Below are positions 40,991 to 48,026 of a DNA stretch of 64,000 bases, piece by piece; the first letter of the stretch is position 1, and every line of letters begins with the position of its first letter. The stretch spans positions 78,595 through 142,594 of the forward strand of contig JAENYP010000011.1 in assembly GCA_016841725.1 (NCBI GenBank), read 5' to 3'. Both the position numbers and the translations under genes were made by a program. Below the pieces are notes generated by a model that saw only the letters and a list, made by a program, of their open reading frames with translations, made no database searches and had not been told where the DNA came from. Origin of the DNA: Thermincola carboxydiphila (GTDB lineage Bacteria; Bacillota; Thermincolia; Thermincolales; UBA2595).

Positions 40991-41455
40991 ATGATGGCGG
41001 AGTTTCTGGGAGATTACGGCCCGTGGCTTTTGTTTGGCTTGTTTATGTTCCTGATGATGAGACGCGGCGGGTGCTGCGGCAGTCATGGCAGCCATGGCAA
41101 TCATGGCAGCCACGGAGATGGTGGGCACGGCAGCGAACGAAGTCACGGGGGTCATGGCTGCTGTGGCAGCCATGATTCACACGCCGAGAAAGTTAATGAT
41201 AAGTCTGAGCAAGGAGGTGATAACATGTCCAGCCATGGTGAAACAAATCAACGAAAGGTATTATTTACTGTTGAGGGGATGACCTGCGGACACTGCAAGG
41301 CAGCTGTGGAAAAGGCGGTTGCATCAATTGACGGTGTGTCAAAGGTGGAAGTTGATCTCGGCAGAAGAGAAGCAGCTATCTCATTTAACCCGGATAGGAC
41401 CGGTGAAGAAGAGCTGAAGAAAGTAATTAGAGACCAGGGTTACCAGGTTCCCTAA
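40991..41455 (+). CDS. His-rich membrane protein fused to an HMA copper-binding domain
   Basis: 154 residues: a transmembrane helix (YGPWLLFGLFMFLMM), a His/Gly/Ser-rich linker with CCGSHG-type repeats that should bind metals, and a C-terminal HMA domain (VEGMTCGHCKAAVEKAVASIDGVSKVEVDLG) with the CxxC Cu(I) site. An internal ATG (41225) with a perfect Shine-Dalgarno would give the 76-aa HMA domain alone as a soluble CopZ-like chaperone. Probably delivers copper within the CsoR-linked cluster. ATG 40991 after AAAGGGGG. Confidence 0.85.
   Translation: MMAEFLGDYGPWLLFGLFMFLMMRRGGCCGSHGSHGNHGSHGDGGHGSERSHGGHGCCGSHDSHAEKVNDKSEQGGDNMSSHGETNQRKVLFTVEGMTCGHCKAAVEKAVASIDGVSKVEVDLGRREAAISFNPDRTGEEELKKVIRDQGYQVP
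41211..41227 (+). promoter_or_regulatory. Strong internal Shine-Dalgarno and start in the HMA fusion gene
   Basis: AAGGAGGTGATAAC followed by ATG at 41225, in frame with the 40991 gene. This matches the anti-Shine-Dalgarno almost completely, so independent initiation of the HMA domain is likely. Confidence 0.7.
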
Positions 41456-41466
41456 GAGTTTCCAAC

Positions 41467-41493
41467 ACCGGCCGCGTTTGCTGCGGTCGGTTT
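41467..41493 (+). terminator. Hairpin after the HMA protein gene
   Basis: ACCGGCCGC (41467-41475) pairs with GCGGTCGGT (41483-41491) with one wobble; short TTT follows. Confidence 0.55.
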
Positions 41494-41631
41494 GACATTC
41501 AGGGAACTGTAAAGTTCATAAAAGTTTCACAATTTCATTATAGTTACATCACATTTGACTGATAATATAAAAATAACCGGTTGTTCTTAAATATCAGGGG
41601 CTGGATATTACCATAGTGATGGAGGAAGAAT

Positions 41632-42234
41632 ATGACCAGAACTGAGTTGATCAGAAAGCGTTACAACAGGACAGCGGCTTTTTATGATTACATGGATACC
41701 ATGATTAAAGACTCGACAAGGAAAAAGGTAATTGAAAACGCTTATGGGAAGGTTTTGGAAGTAGGGGTGGGAACAGGGAAAAACCTCAGGTTTTATGACC
41801 CGGACTGTCATGTTACCGGGATTGATTTCAGTCCGGGGATGTTAAGAAAGGCAGAGAAACGGGCAGCAGGGCTGAAAAATATTTCATTGCGGGAAATGGA
41901 TGTTCAGAGCCTTGATTTCCCGGATAACTACTTTGATACAGTTGTTGCCACCTGCGTCTTCTGTTCGGTACCGGACCCGGTAAAAGGGCTCCGGGAGCTG
42001 CGGAGGGTCTGCAAACCTGAAGGGAAGCTAATCTTTCTTGAGCATATCAGGAGCAGTAAAAAACTAATGGGATTTGTGATGGACATGTTTAATCCTGTGG
42101 TAGTCAGGCTAATCGGGGCCAATATTAACAGGAGAACCCTGGATAACATGGAGACTGCCGGACTGCATTTACACCGGGTTGATACAGTTGGGATGGAAAT
42201 ATTGAAACTGGTGATAGCTGAGCCGGGCAAGTGA
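41632..42234 (+). CDS. Class I SAM-dependent methyltransferase (UbiE-like)
   Basis: 200 residues with the Rossmann motifs: VLEVGVGTGKNLRFY (motif I), VTGIDFSPGMLRKAEKRA (acidic residue contacting the SAM ribose), MDVQSLDFPDNYFDTVVATCVFCSVPDPVKGLRELRRVCKPEGKLIFLEH (motifs II-III). The short N-terminal KRYNRTAAFYDYMD is typical of UbiE/phospholipid N-methyltransferase relatives. Substrate unknown. GGAGGAAG precedes ATG 41632. The end lies near the right boundary of an IS element. Confidence 0.88.
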   Translation: MTRTELIRKRYNRTAAFYDYMDTMIKDSTRKKVIENAYGKVLEVGVGTGKNLRFYDPDCHVTGIDFSPGMLRKAEKRAAGLKNISLREMDVQSLDFPDNYFDTVVATCVFCSVPDPVKGLRELRRVCKPEGKLIFLEHIRSSKKLMGFVMDMFNPVVVRLIGANINRRTLDNMETAGLHLHRVDTVGMEILKLVIAEPGK

Positions 42235-42250
42235 TTATATAAATAATCAG

Positions 42251-43600
42251 TGACGTACTCCCACCACCTACGCTAACGCTTAGAGGTAGGGGCTTCTTGG
42301 GACGTACCAACCCACGTTGGTATAATTACCAAGCTATCCCCGTTCGCCCAACGGTTATTTGATTATGTCAGGCTATACCAAGTATCCGGCAGCCTTCATT
42401 TTTGATATTGATGGCAGCGTTGACATCCCTGTCCAGTTCTGTTCCGCAGTGGGGGCAGGTCCAGTTTCTGTCTGCCAAGGTCAGTTCTTTATTTTCATGC
42501 TTGCATATATGACAGAGTTTGCTAGATGGATACCATTTATCGATAATGACAAGCTGTTTACCTTGATCCGCTAGTTTGTATGCCAAAAAGGTTTTTAGCA
42601 TCCCAAAACCATTATCATTGGTTGATTTTGCCAAATTCAAACCTTGGGCCATGCCTCTCATATTTAGGTTCTCTATGGCAACACCATCATAGGCATTGGC
42701 TATCTGCCTGGACAGTTGATGCAAAAAGTCCTTCCGCTGATTGGCAACCTTCTCATGAAGTTTGGCAACTTTACGGCGTTGTTTGGCCCTATTTTGACCG
42801 CCTTTTTTCCTTTTTGATAGTTTTCGTTGTTCTCTTTTCAGCCTGGCTTCTGCCTGGCGGTAATATTTCGGATAGTCCGGACTGTTTGTCTTACTATCAA
42901 CAAATAGTGCTTTGGAAGAATAGTCAAGTCCGATTGTGGTTTCTACCGTGGGTGTTATTGGCTTTATTTGAACTTCATATTGAACCACAATAGCTATGTA
43001 ATATTTCCCTGTTGGTGTTTGACTGATGGTTGCTGATTTGATGATGACGTTTTGTGGTAATGGCCTATGCATTTTAATGCGCACATCTTTTAATTTGGGT
43101 AATCGAATGGCTTTACTGTCAATAAACCTTATGGTTCCTTTTTGATTATTGGTTGTGTAGGATTTTTTATCATGATGCTTACTTTTGAATTTCGGAAAGC
43201 CTACCGACTTGTCTCTGAAAAAGTTATTATAAGCCCTATTGAGATTTAGCTGAGCATTGGCAAGAGCCAGGCTATCCACTTCTTTGAGCCAGGGAAATTC
43301 TTTTTTGTAATCAGCCGGCATAGGGTATTTTTGCCGCTTTAATGCTTCTCTATCGTCTTTATACTTCTCATAAATTGCCTTTCTGTCAGCATGCATTCGA
43401 TTGTATACAAACCGAACACAGCCAAAGGTTTTATTTATGAGAATGGCTTGCTCTTTGTTCGGATAAAGGCGGTATTTATATGCTTTATTCATAAGTTTTC
43501 ACCCTGGCTTTCAATCTGACTCTTGATAATCTCAATCGGGCAGCCAACATTTTAGACACCACGCTATCCCGAACTTATGTTCGTATATTACCATGATTTC
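42251..43600 (-). mobile_element. IS200/IS605-group (IS1341-type) element with tnpB only
   Basis: Minus-oriented. The right end (42251-42367) contains the TGACGTACTCCC terminus and the imperfect palindrome CCCACCACCTACGCTAACGC...AGAGGTAGGGGC that ends such elements and forms the omega RNA scaffold with the tnpB 3' end. The left end is less certain; a CGAAC-TTAT-GTTCG hairpin at 43570-43583 is the probable subterminal structure. No tnpA, so mobility would need help in trans. Confidence 0.75.
42368..43492 (-). CDS. tnpB: TnpB RNA-guided nuclease of an IS605-type element
   Basis: 374 residues, apparently intact. The N-terminal HTH-type region (AYKYRLYPNKEQAILINKTFGCVRFVYNRML-like) is followed by the RuvC-like core: TIGLDYSSKALFVDS (first Asp), VAIENLNMRGM (Glu), and DRDVNAAINI (last Asp). 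The Cys4 zinc ribbon (CHICKHENKEL ... WTCPHCG) sits just before it. TnpB is guided by the omega RNA made from the element's right end and cuts DNA to favour element retention. Start ATG 43492. Confidence 0.92.
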   Translation of the reverse strand: MNKAYKYRLYPNKEQAILINKTFGCVRFVYNRMHADRKAIYEKYKDDREALKRQKYPMPADYKKEFPWLKEVDSLALANAQLNLNRAYNNFFRDKSVGFPKFKSKHHDKKSYTTNNQKGTIRFIDSKAIRLPKLKDVRIKMHRPLPQNVIIKSATISQTPTGKYYIAIVVQYEVQIKPITPTVETTIGLDYSSKALFVDSKTNSPDYPKYYRQAEARLKREQRKLSKRKKGGQNRAKQRRKVAKLHEKVANQRKDFLHQLSRQIANAYDGVAIENLNMRGMAQGLNLAKSTNDNGFGMLKTFLAYKLADQGKQLVIIDKWYPSSKLCHICKHENKELTLADRNWTCPHCGTELDRDVNAAINIKNEGCRILGIA

Positions 43601-43673
43601 AGCAATTTATCTATAGATATTATGGACAAAGTTATTATGGGACATAAAATCTTAGGGGAAAAAATAGCCGCAA

Positions 43674-43738
43674 TTCATCTCCCGCCTGCGCTCTCCTAGC
43701 GTGAGCAAGGTAGCTTAGAGGCGGGAGACTTCTTGCTG
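43674..43738 (-). repeat. Orphan IS605-type right end
   Basis: CTCCCGCCT ... AGCTTAGAGGCGGGAGACTTCTTG has the same design and orientation as the right ends at 42251 and 45091, but has no tnpB of its own: the adjacent tnpB uses a different end. A remnant of a third element, possibly a lone omega RNA. Confidence 0.6.
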
Positions 43739-43758
43739 TACTAGGTTAAAAAAAATTA

Positions 43759-43784
43759 CTGCCTTACTAAAAAGGCAGCTTTAT
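43759..43784 (+). terminator. Small terminator before the TACTA-operator cluster
   Basis: CTGCCTT (43759-43765) and AAGGCAG (43772-43778), followed by CTTTATT. Confidence 0.5.
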
Positions 43785-43790
43785 TATATA

Positions 43791-43819
43791 GCATCCTACT
43801 AAGTGACGTAGTAGGATGC
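43791..43819 (+). promoter_or_regulatory. TACTA-N7-TAGTA operator, copy 1
   Basis: GCATCCTACTA (43791-43801) and TAGTAGGATGC (43809-43819) form a perfect 11-bp palindrome containing the TACTA-N7-TAGTA dyad found at 45793, 49421, 50356 and 63605. TATTATATA lies just upstream (43781-43789) as a possible -10. Confidence 0.6.
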
Positions 43820-43853
43820 CTGTTCCAAATTACATTCAGAAGGAGGTGCTATT

Positions 43854-43910
43854 ATGTTTAGAAAAAGATGGATGCTGAGGGCTGTGGCACACTGCAAAGG
43901 TGGACACTGA
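43854..43910 (+). CDS. 18-aa leader peptide ORF
   Basis: ATG 43854 is preceded by a strong AGAAGGAGGTG. The peptide is MFRKRWMLRAVAHCKGGH. Immediately after the TGA lie two overlapping hairpins: CCGGG-GT-CCCGG and CGGGCA-N11-TGCCCG-TTTTT. The layout is that of an attenuator: translation of a Cys/His-containing leader choosing between structures, controlling the membrane-protein gene at 43977. The TGA does not look like Sec: no SECIS at a suitable distance. Confidence 0.45.
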   Translation: MFRKRWMLRAVAHCKGGH

Positions 43911-43919
43911 CCGGGGTCC

Positions 43920-43947
43920 CGGGCATGACCTAAAACTGCCCGTTTTT
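43920..43947 (+). terminator. Attenuator-type terminator after the leader ORF
   Basis: CGGGCA (43920-43925) and TGCCCG (43937-43942), then TTTTT. Overlaps an alternative CCGGG/CCCGG stem (43911-43922). Confidence 0.65.
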
Positions 43948-43976
43948 CCTAGAAAAAAATAAAAGGTGGGATCCAG

Positions 43977-44450
43977 GTGAGATCTACTTTTTCTCTTTTG
44001 TTTCAGCCTGTCCTGATAGGTACAGGAGCTTCGCTGAGTCTGCTGGGGTCATATTATTTATTGGTTGGACTGGTACAGTCCTGGTCCCATGCAGTGGAGG
44101 TGATTACCGCAGACCCCCTGTATGTGGCTTTCATAACAGCCGGGTTTGGCATCCAGATAGGTCTTTATATTTATATTAAAAAAGTAAATAAATTAATCCG
44201 CAGTGGAAAGATGGCAGCACTGACAGCTTCCGGGACGGGGGCATCTTCTGTATCTATGCTCGCATGCTGCCTGCACCATCTGGGGGATGTACTGCCATTG
44301 ATCGGACTTTCGGGGGCAGCACTGTTTTTTGAGAATTACAGATATCCCTTCATGATTGGTGGAATTATAATGAATATTTTGAGCATTACTCTGATGCTGC
44401 GTTTAATCAATAAGAACAGCCTCTGGCCCAGGTACATTTTTGCAGACTAG
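43977..44450 (+). CDS. Four-helix membrane protein with CC-LHH motif
   Basis: 157 residues from GTG 43977 (AAAAGGTGGG upstream). Four hydrophobic helices; the third begins with ASSVSMLACCLHHLGDVLPLIGLSGAALFF. This Cys-Cys-x-His-His pair inside or at the edge of the membrane resembles metal-handling membrane proteins (compare the Cys pairs of MerT), but I do not recognise a named family. First structural gene of the cluster sharing the TACTA-N7-TAGTA operator. Confidence 0.7.
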   Translation: MRSTFSLLFQPVLIGTGASLSLLGSYYLLVGLVQSWSHAVEVITADPLYVAFITAGFGIQIGLYIYIKKVNKLIRSGKMAALTASGTGASSVSMLACCLHHLGDVLPLIGLSGAALFFENYRYPFMIGGIIMNILSITLMLRLINKNSLWPRYIFAD

Positions 44451-44491
44451 GCTGTTATCAATAATAACTGCTATTTGGGAGGAGATATCAT

Positions 44492-45109
44492 ATGAATAAA
44501 AAGTGTATCATATTGGCGGCTATGGTAATTATCTTAGGGTTGGTTTTTACGGGATGTTCGTTAAAGCCCGAATTTTCGCCGGCTGGTAACAGTGTTGAAA
44601 ATCCAGGTGCAGCTGCTGAGGATAAGGCGGCGGGAGGAGATGCCGGAGGCAGTGAGGGCACAGGAGATACCGGAGAGACTGCTGGCACGGGTGATATTCA
44701 ATCCGGAGATGGACGGTATGTACGTACGGGCCGGGGTGAAGGAGGAGTACAGGTCACCGCTGTATGGTTGTCCCCGGAATACCTTCGTGATACAGGTACT
44801 GGGGATTATGACCCGGAAAAAAACCTTCTGTTTGAGATTAGCATGGGCACCCATATGGGGGACCTCAGGGAATACCCCATCATGCAAAATGCCGAATTAA
44901 CTGTTAATGGTGCCATCATCAAACCGGCAAAATGGGAAGTCACAAATGATGACAGCCATCACCTCAGCGGCCGGCTTATTTTTGAGGCCAATGGAGAAAC
45001 AGGGAGTCCAGGTGTCAATAGCGGAGAATTGTATTTAAACCTGAAAGATTTGCGGGGAGTACCTGAAAGAGGCTTCACCTGGGAAAACATTGACACTCCC
45101 CATGCCTAA
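44492..45109 (+). CDS. Lipoprotein truncated at its C-terminus by an IS end
   Basis: Lipobox VFTGC (after about 20 residues) and a low-complexity Ala/Gly/Glu linker to residue ~75. A beta-rich domain follows (VQVTAVWLSPEYL ... DYDPEKNLLFEISMGTHMGDLREYPIMQNAELTVNGAIIKPAKWEVTNDDSHHLSGRLIFE ... LYLNLKDLRGVPERGFTWE). The His residues (THMGDL, DSHHLSG) could bind metal. The last residues (TPHA and stop) are encoded by the right end of the tnpB element that begins at 45091, so the natural C-terminus is lost. Family unknown. Good Shine-Dalgarno GGGAGGAG. Confidence 0.75.
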   Translation: MNKKCIILAAMVIILGLVFTGCSLKPEFSPAGNSVENPGAAAEDKAAGGDAGGSEGTGDTGETAGTGDIQSGDGRYVRTGRGEGGVQVTAVWLSPEYLRDTGTGDYDPEKNLLFEISMGTHMGDLREYPIMQNAELTVNGAIIKPAKWEVTNDDSHHLSGRLIFEANGETGSPGVNSGELYLNLKDLRGVPERGFTWENIDTPHA

Positions 45110-45780
45110 AGCAGGGGATTCTTGGGTGATTAAACCGAAGTCTATTTCTGGTATCGGAGTATGACCCCAAGCTTAGGGCTGTGCCATCCGCCCGTCCCCG
45201 GGCAGAGCGTATTAGCTCCCGGGGCTGGCAAACTATCGCTTACGCTACACCGTCTACCACAGTTGCAGACATAATATTCATAGCCCCAACCCTATCCCGA
45301 TGGGCTTTGTATCCGCAACCGCACTCCCAACTTACCGGTTAATCGTTCTCGTTGATAGTCGGTTAAAATAGCCTGAACTTTAATCCGTTTGGACTTGCCG
45401 TCAACAATTACAGGGAAAGAAAGGATGTTTCCTTTGAGAGAGTAGTTTTGATTGTTCCAAATAGCTACAGGTTTTTTGAGAACAGGCACTTTAATTTGCT
45501 TTTGGTCTTCGGGCTTTAATTTGCCATTTGTACGAACAGCTTTTTTATACTTGGCAAAAACGCTTTTCGCATCTTGAATTGCCTGATTTTTAACTGCGCT
45601 GGGCAGGTTTGCGATTACATCTTTGCTTGTATATTTGAGATTCATATCCGCCTCAACGTAGTTAACAACGATTTGATTCACCAGACAAATATATGCTGCC
45701 GATGTTGTTTTAAGACGTTCAGCCTGTTCTTTGCCTGGCTCAAGTTTGATTTTTACGGTGATTTGCAATTATATTCCTAC
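45091..45780 (-). mobile_element. Internally deleted IS605-type element
   Basis: Right end at 45091 (TGACACTCCCC...GCAGGGGATTCTTGGG), same design as the element at 42251. The left end is near 45770-45780 and not precise. Contains a tnpB reduced by a large internal deletion. It interrupts the lipoprotein gene and ends just upstream of the promoter/operator at 45781. Confidence 0.65.
45240..45768 (-). pseudogene. tnpB with a large internal deletion
   Basis: The N-terminal ~150 residues of a TnpB (MQITVKIKLEPGKEQAERLKTTS ... YSLKGNILSFPVIVDGKSKRIKVQAILTDYQ) run out of frame after ~45292. The C-terminal zinc-finger and last catalytic Asp region (ECGCGYKAHRDRVGAMNIMSA) lies in another frame ending at 45240. 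The RuvC centre is gone, so no nuclease is made. Confidence 0.75.
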
Positions 45781-45810
45781 TTGCACAAAAGCTACTACTT
45801 ATGGTAGTAT
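45781..45810 (+). promoter_or_regulatory. Promoter with TACTA-N7-TAGTA operator, copy 2
   Basis: TTGCAC (45781-45786), 18-nt spacer, TAGTAT (45805-45810). TACTAC-TTATG-GTAGTA (45793-45809) fills the spacer and touches the -10. Confidence 0.7.
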
Positions 45811-45830
45811 AGGCGCAGAGGTGATCCAAG

Positions 45831-46901
45831 CTGAAGTCGGCAATACTAACGGTTAAAATATCCCTGGCATTAATGCTTGCCCTGGTGACCCTCCTTTTTT
45901 CTTCATGCAGCCAGGACAGGCCCGTGAATGAAGTATATGTAACTCAGATATCCAATCCGGAGACACTTTTGACCAAATTCAAAAACGGCGAAATTGACGG
46001 GTTCCTTTTATGGGAGCCTTACCCTCAGGAAGCTGTGCTGGACAAGTACGGCAGGATGTTAAAGACCTCTTCGGAGATATGGCCTAACCATCCTGACTGT
46101 GTTGTGGCGGTCTCCAATGAACGTTCTGATGAGAAACTGCTGCAGGCATTTATGTGGGCTCATATCAAGTCCACCAGGTTCATAAATGCTCCCGAAAATA
46201 AGGATAAAGTTCTGGAATATGCGGTGGAGTTTGCTCAAAAAAATACCAGGATAATCAAAGCATCCTTAACAAATATCAAGTATGAAGAATTTCCTGATGA
46301 AGCAGAGTTCAGGAACTATTACACTGAACTTACTAAAAGCCCTATCCTTACAAGGAATGTAACTGATTTGGGCTACGATTCTGATGAGGAGTTTTTTTCT
46401 GATTTTCTTGACAGCAGGATATATGAATTTGTTCGTGATAAGCTGCAGGAAGACCCCAAATGGAAACCTGACCCGATACCCGGAGACAGAGAGGTCAGGT
46501 TTGCGCGTATTGTACCGGGGATATTTAATCTGGCCAGCTATATTGCTGAAAAAGAGGATATCTATGAAGAAGTAGGCCTGATACCGGGCAAAAACCTTGA
46601 AATCCAGGAATACTTTCATGGTATTGCCATAATGCAGAAATTCAAGACCAATGAGCTGGATATAGCTTATGTGGGAGTGGCTCCGGCCAATCTAAAAAGA
46701 ATAAATGATGATATTGACATCAGGGTTATCGGGGGGGTTGAAGGCCAGGATTCAGGGCTGGTGGTCCGGAATGACAGGGAAATAAACAATGTATCTGACC
46801 TGGCGGGCAAAACTATTGCTGTTCCGGCAATAGGGAATGTACAGTATGTACTTCTGGAGAAAGCTCTCCGGGATGGTGGGCTCAAACCTGTTGTGCAGTA
46901 A
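45831..46901 (+). CDS. NMT1/SsuA-type substrate-binding lipoprotein with halves in reversed order
   Basis: CTG 45831 after AGAGGTGAT gives a proper lipoprotein signal ending LLFSSC; ATG 45873 would leave too short a signal. The mature start reads VYVTQISNPETLLTKFKNGEIDGFLLWEPYPQEAVL and PNHPDCVVAVSNE, which is the C-terminal half of an NMT1-like binding protein. From about residue 235 it reads VRFARIVPGIFNLASYIAEKEDIYEEVGLIPGKNLEI, TNELDIAYVGVAPANL, GQDSGLVVRND, and DLAGKTIAVPAIGNVQYVLLEKALRDGGLKP: the N-terminal half. It ends exactly at the interlobe hinge. A circular permutation of the fold, or a rearranged tandem duplicate. No permease or ATPase is encoded nearby. Confidence 0.75.
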   Translation: MKSAILTVKISLALMLALVTLLFSSCSQDRPVNEVYVTQISNPETLLTKFKNGEIDGFLLWEPYPQEAVLDKYGRMLKTSSEIWPNHPDCVVAVSNERSDEKLLQAFMWAHIKSTRFINAPENKDKVLEYAVEFAQKNTRIIKASLTNIKYEEFPDEAEFRNYYTELTKSPILTRNVTDLGYDSDEEFFSDFLDSRIYEFVRDKLQEDPKWKPDPIPGDREVRFARIVPGIFNLASYIAEKEDIYEEVGLIPGKNLEIQEYFHGIAIMQKFKTNELDIAYVGVAPANLKRINDDIDIRVIGGVEGQDSGLVVRNDREINNVSDLAGKTIAVPAIGNVQYVLLEKALRDGGLKPVVQ

Positions 46902-46935
46902 GACAATATTCACAGAATCAGGAGGAAATGAAGTA

Positions 46936-48012
46936 ATGAACCTGTTAAGACTTAAGGCAGAACTGTTGTGTAAGGGAATCCGGCTCTCTGATGACCTTAA
47001 GCCAAGCGGCTACAGGGCCAGTAAAAGGGCTTCACTCTCGGAAGGACGTTGTTTCAACCTATTTTATAACGGGCGCAAGATACCAGTTAATGCTGCCGTT
47101 CATGAGGATTTTGTTAAAAACTCCCCATTTGAATATGACCATGGGCGAAAGCAGCTTCTCAGGAAAGGGCAGCCTGTAATTGAAGCACATATCATTGAGG
47201 ACCCTGACTGGCTCCTGGATGAACTGCCTGATGGAACAAAAATGTCTGATATGTTTCAGCTTCATGCCTCCAATGCTATTGCAACCTCCCTGGTGAATTA
47301 CTGCCATTTTAAAGACGGAGGCAATGGCTGCAAATACTGTGCCCTGGACTCGGCGGAAGGTGTGGTAAAAAAAGAACCCGTCCAGATAGCCGCCGCAGTT
47401 AAACACCTTGAGGATGAAGGTCTTAACTTTATGGAACTTAACCTTAATGCCGGCACCCTGCCCGGAGTTGACAGGAGCGCTAATCTATACCTGGAGGTAA
47501 TCCGGGAGGTGCGCAAGGTTAGTAATATTCCCATAGCAGCCCAGATTTGTCCTCCCCAGGAGCTTAAGTACATAGATATGCTGAAGGATGCGGGACTGAC
47601 AACCATAAGTTTTAACCTGGAGATATTTGATGAGGAAAGCAGGCAGAAAACATGTCCCGGAAAGTCCAAAGTAACTGTCAGCCATTATCTTGAGGCATTA
47701 AAGTATGCCATCGCTGTTTTTGGCAGAGGTCAGGTTTCATCCTGGCTGATTGCCGGACTGGAGCCAAAATTACGCACCATTGCCGGTGTAATGGCAGTAG
47801 CCGAAACGGGGGCTATTCCCTTTGTAACAGTTTTCCGGCCCCTGATAGGTACTGAATTGGAAGATATGCTGCCCCCTGAAGTAGATGATGTAATCGAAAT
47901 ATTTGAGGCAGTTGGGCAGGCAGTGCTCAAAAACAAAGTGAATCCACAGGAATCACGCTGTGGCTGTGTGAACTGTAACTGCTGTTCCGCTCTTTTTGAA
48001 TCAATAGAGTAA
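46936..48012 (+). CDS. Radical SAM protein with unusual Cys spacing
   Basis: 358 residues from ATG 46936, 10 nt after GGAGG. The cluster site is CHFKDGGNGCKYC, a Cx8CxxC pattern rather than the usual CxxxCxxC. It is followed by radical SAM barrel features: FMELNLNAGTLPGVDRS, IPIAAQICPP, TTISFNLEIFDEESRQKTCPGK and VSSWLIAGLEP. The C-terminus has a Cys cluster CGCVNCNCC that may carry an auxiliary Fe-S centre. Function unknown. Next gene, another radical SAM protein, starts 15 nt later, so they form an operon. Confidence 0.85.
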   Translation: MNLLRLKAELLCKGIRLSDDLKPSGYRASKRASLSEGRCFNLFYNGRKIPVNAAVHEDFVKNSPFEYDHGRKQLLRKGQPVIEAHIIEDPDWLLDELPDGTKMSDMFQLHASNAIATSLVNYCHFKDGGNGCKYCALDSAEGVVKKEPVQIAAAVKHLEDEGLNFMELNLNAGTLPGVDRSANLYLEVIREVRKVSNIPIAAQICPPQELKYIDMLKDAGLTTISFNLEIFDEESRQKTCPGKSKVTVSHYLEALKYAIAVFGRGQVSSWLIAGLEPKLRTIAGVMAVAETGAIPFVTVFRPLIGTELEDMLPPEVDDVIEIFEAVGQAVLKNKVNPQESRCGCVNCNCCSALFESIE

Positions 48013-48026
48013 AAGGAGTTTTGTTG

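Noticed and set aside
43908..43910. TGA of the leader ORF as a selenocysteine codon
   Set aside because: Only six codons follow before another TGA, and the GGTC-containing stem starts 1 nt after the TGA, too near for a SECIS.
46837..46935. Extended start for the first radical SAM protein at 46837
   Set aside because: The extension overlaps the end of the binding-protein gene; ATG 46936 with GGAGG is clearly better.
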